A stretch of 39,026 bases of DNA from contig DJWK01000042.1 of assembly GCA_002441555.1 (NCBI GenBank), positions 23,150-62,175 of the forward strand, read 5' to 3'. Each line of letters starts with the position of its first letter. Position 1 is the stretch's first letter. This document shows positions 39,020-39,026 of the stretch, piece by piece. A program made the translations under genes and the position numbers. Under the pieces are notes generated by a model. It was not told the origin of the DNA, searched no databases, and saw nothing but the letters and a program-made list of their open reading frames with translations. This DNA is from Thermodesulfobacteriaceae bacterium UBA6232. GTDB taxonomy: Bacteria > Desulfobacterota > Thermodesulfobacteria > Thermodesulfobacteriales > Thermodesulfobacteriaceae.

Positions 39020-39026
39020 AAGAGGT
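39016..39026 (+). CDS. Start of next gene, probably the ABC exporter ATPase (partial)
   Basis: ATG AAA GAG GT runs off the right edge and overlaps the permease stop (ATGA at 39016-39019). Only three full codons are visible. The ATPase identity is inferred solely from usual permease-ATPase gene order. Confidence 0.4.

Overview
This window comes from an AT-rich, probably thermophilic, anaerobic bacterium. The best guess is a member of the Thermodesulfobacteria (Thermodesulfobacterium, Caldimicrobium or relatives). The inference rests on Lys/Glu-rich proteins with AGA/AGG arginine codons, very tight gene packing, a complete Gram-negative-type type II secretion operon, and surface and glycan genes. 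No rRNA or marker phylogeny is available, so the taxon is an inference. No tRNA, rRNA, CRISPR array or intact insertion sequence was seen.

Layout. (1) 1-4.06 kb, minus strand: the 5' end of a coiled-coil/nuclease-like gene, then a housekeeping run of a PAP2 phosphatase, a transaldolase-like aldolase, argG, a DUF77 protein, a DUF488 protein and a flavin reductase. (2) 4.3-7.5 kb, plus strand: prfB (with the classic programmed +1 frameshift), carA and ribF, each overlapping the next by 20 nt. (3) 7.5-11.6 kb, minus strand: a small HTH protein, surE, a Cys4 mini-protein, argJ, a TSUP (TauE/SafE) permease and an unusual PilZ-orotate phosphoribosyltransferase fusion. (4) 11.8-15.1 kb, plus strand: an AhpC-type peroxiredoxin whose peroxidatic Cys codon is TGA (selenocysteine, with a SECIS-like hairpin just downstream), then a two-gene membrane oxidase in which the bd-like subunit I carries a C-terminal cytochrome c domain. 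(5) 15.1-26.3 kb, minus strand: envelope-glycan genes. These are GT4 and GT2 glycosyltransferases, a polyprenyl glycosylphosphotransferase, a GT4-GT2 fusion and a pyruvyltransferase-like protein. Among them lie a second coiled-coil/nuclease-like gene and a frameshifted SLH-domain surface protein, with palindromic repeats and a structured leader in the gaps. (6) 26.3-27.7 kb, minus strand: a secreted surface protein rich in N-x-T sequons, with a strong promoter and its own terminator. (7) 28.0-38.2 kb, plus strand: an eleven-gene type II secretion operon in the order G-E-F-H-I-J-K-L-M-C-D. (8) 38.25 kb to the end: an ABC-2 polysaccharide export permease and the first codons of its likely ATPase partner.

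How the genes fit together. Regions 5-8 look like an envelope island: sugar transfer and lipid-linked glycan priming, glycan export, surface proteins and a secretion machine. Region 4 looks like an oxygen/peroxide defence module in an anaerobe. The window holds two independent recodings of UGA, a +1 frameshift in prfB and apparent selenocysteine in the peroxiredoxin. An automatic annotator would truncate both genes.

The most unusual items are the selenocysteine peroxiredoxin, the PilZ-PyrE fusion, the cytochrome-c-tailed oxidase subunit, the interlocked inverted repeats in the leader of the broken SLH gene, and the sequon-rich surface protein.
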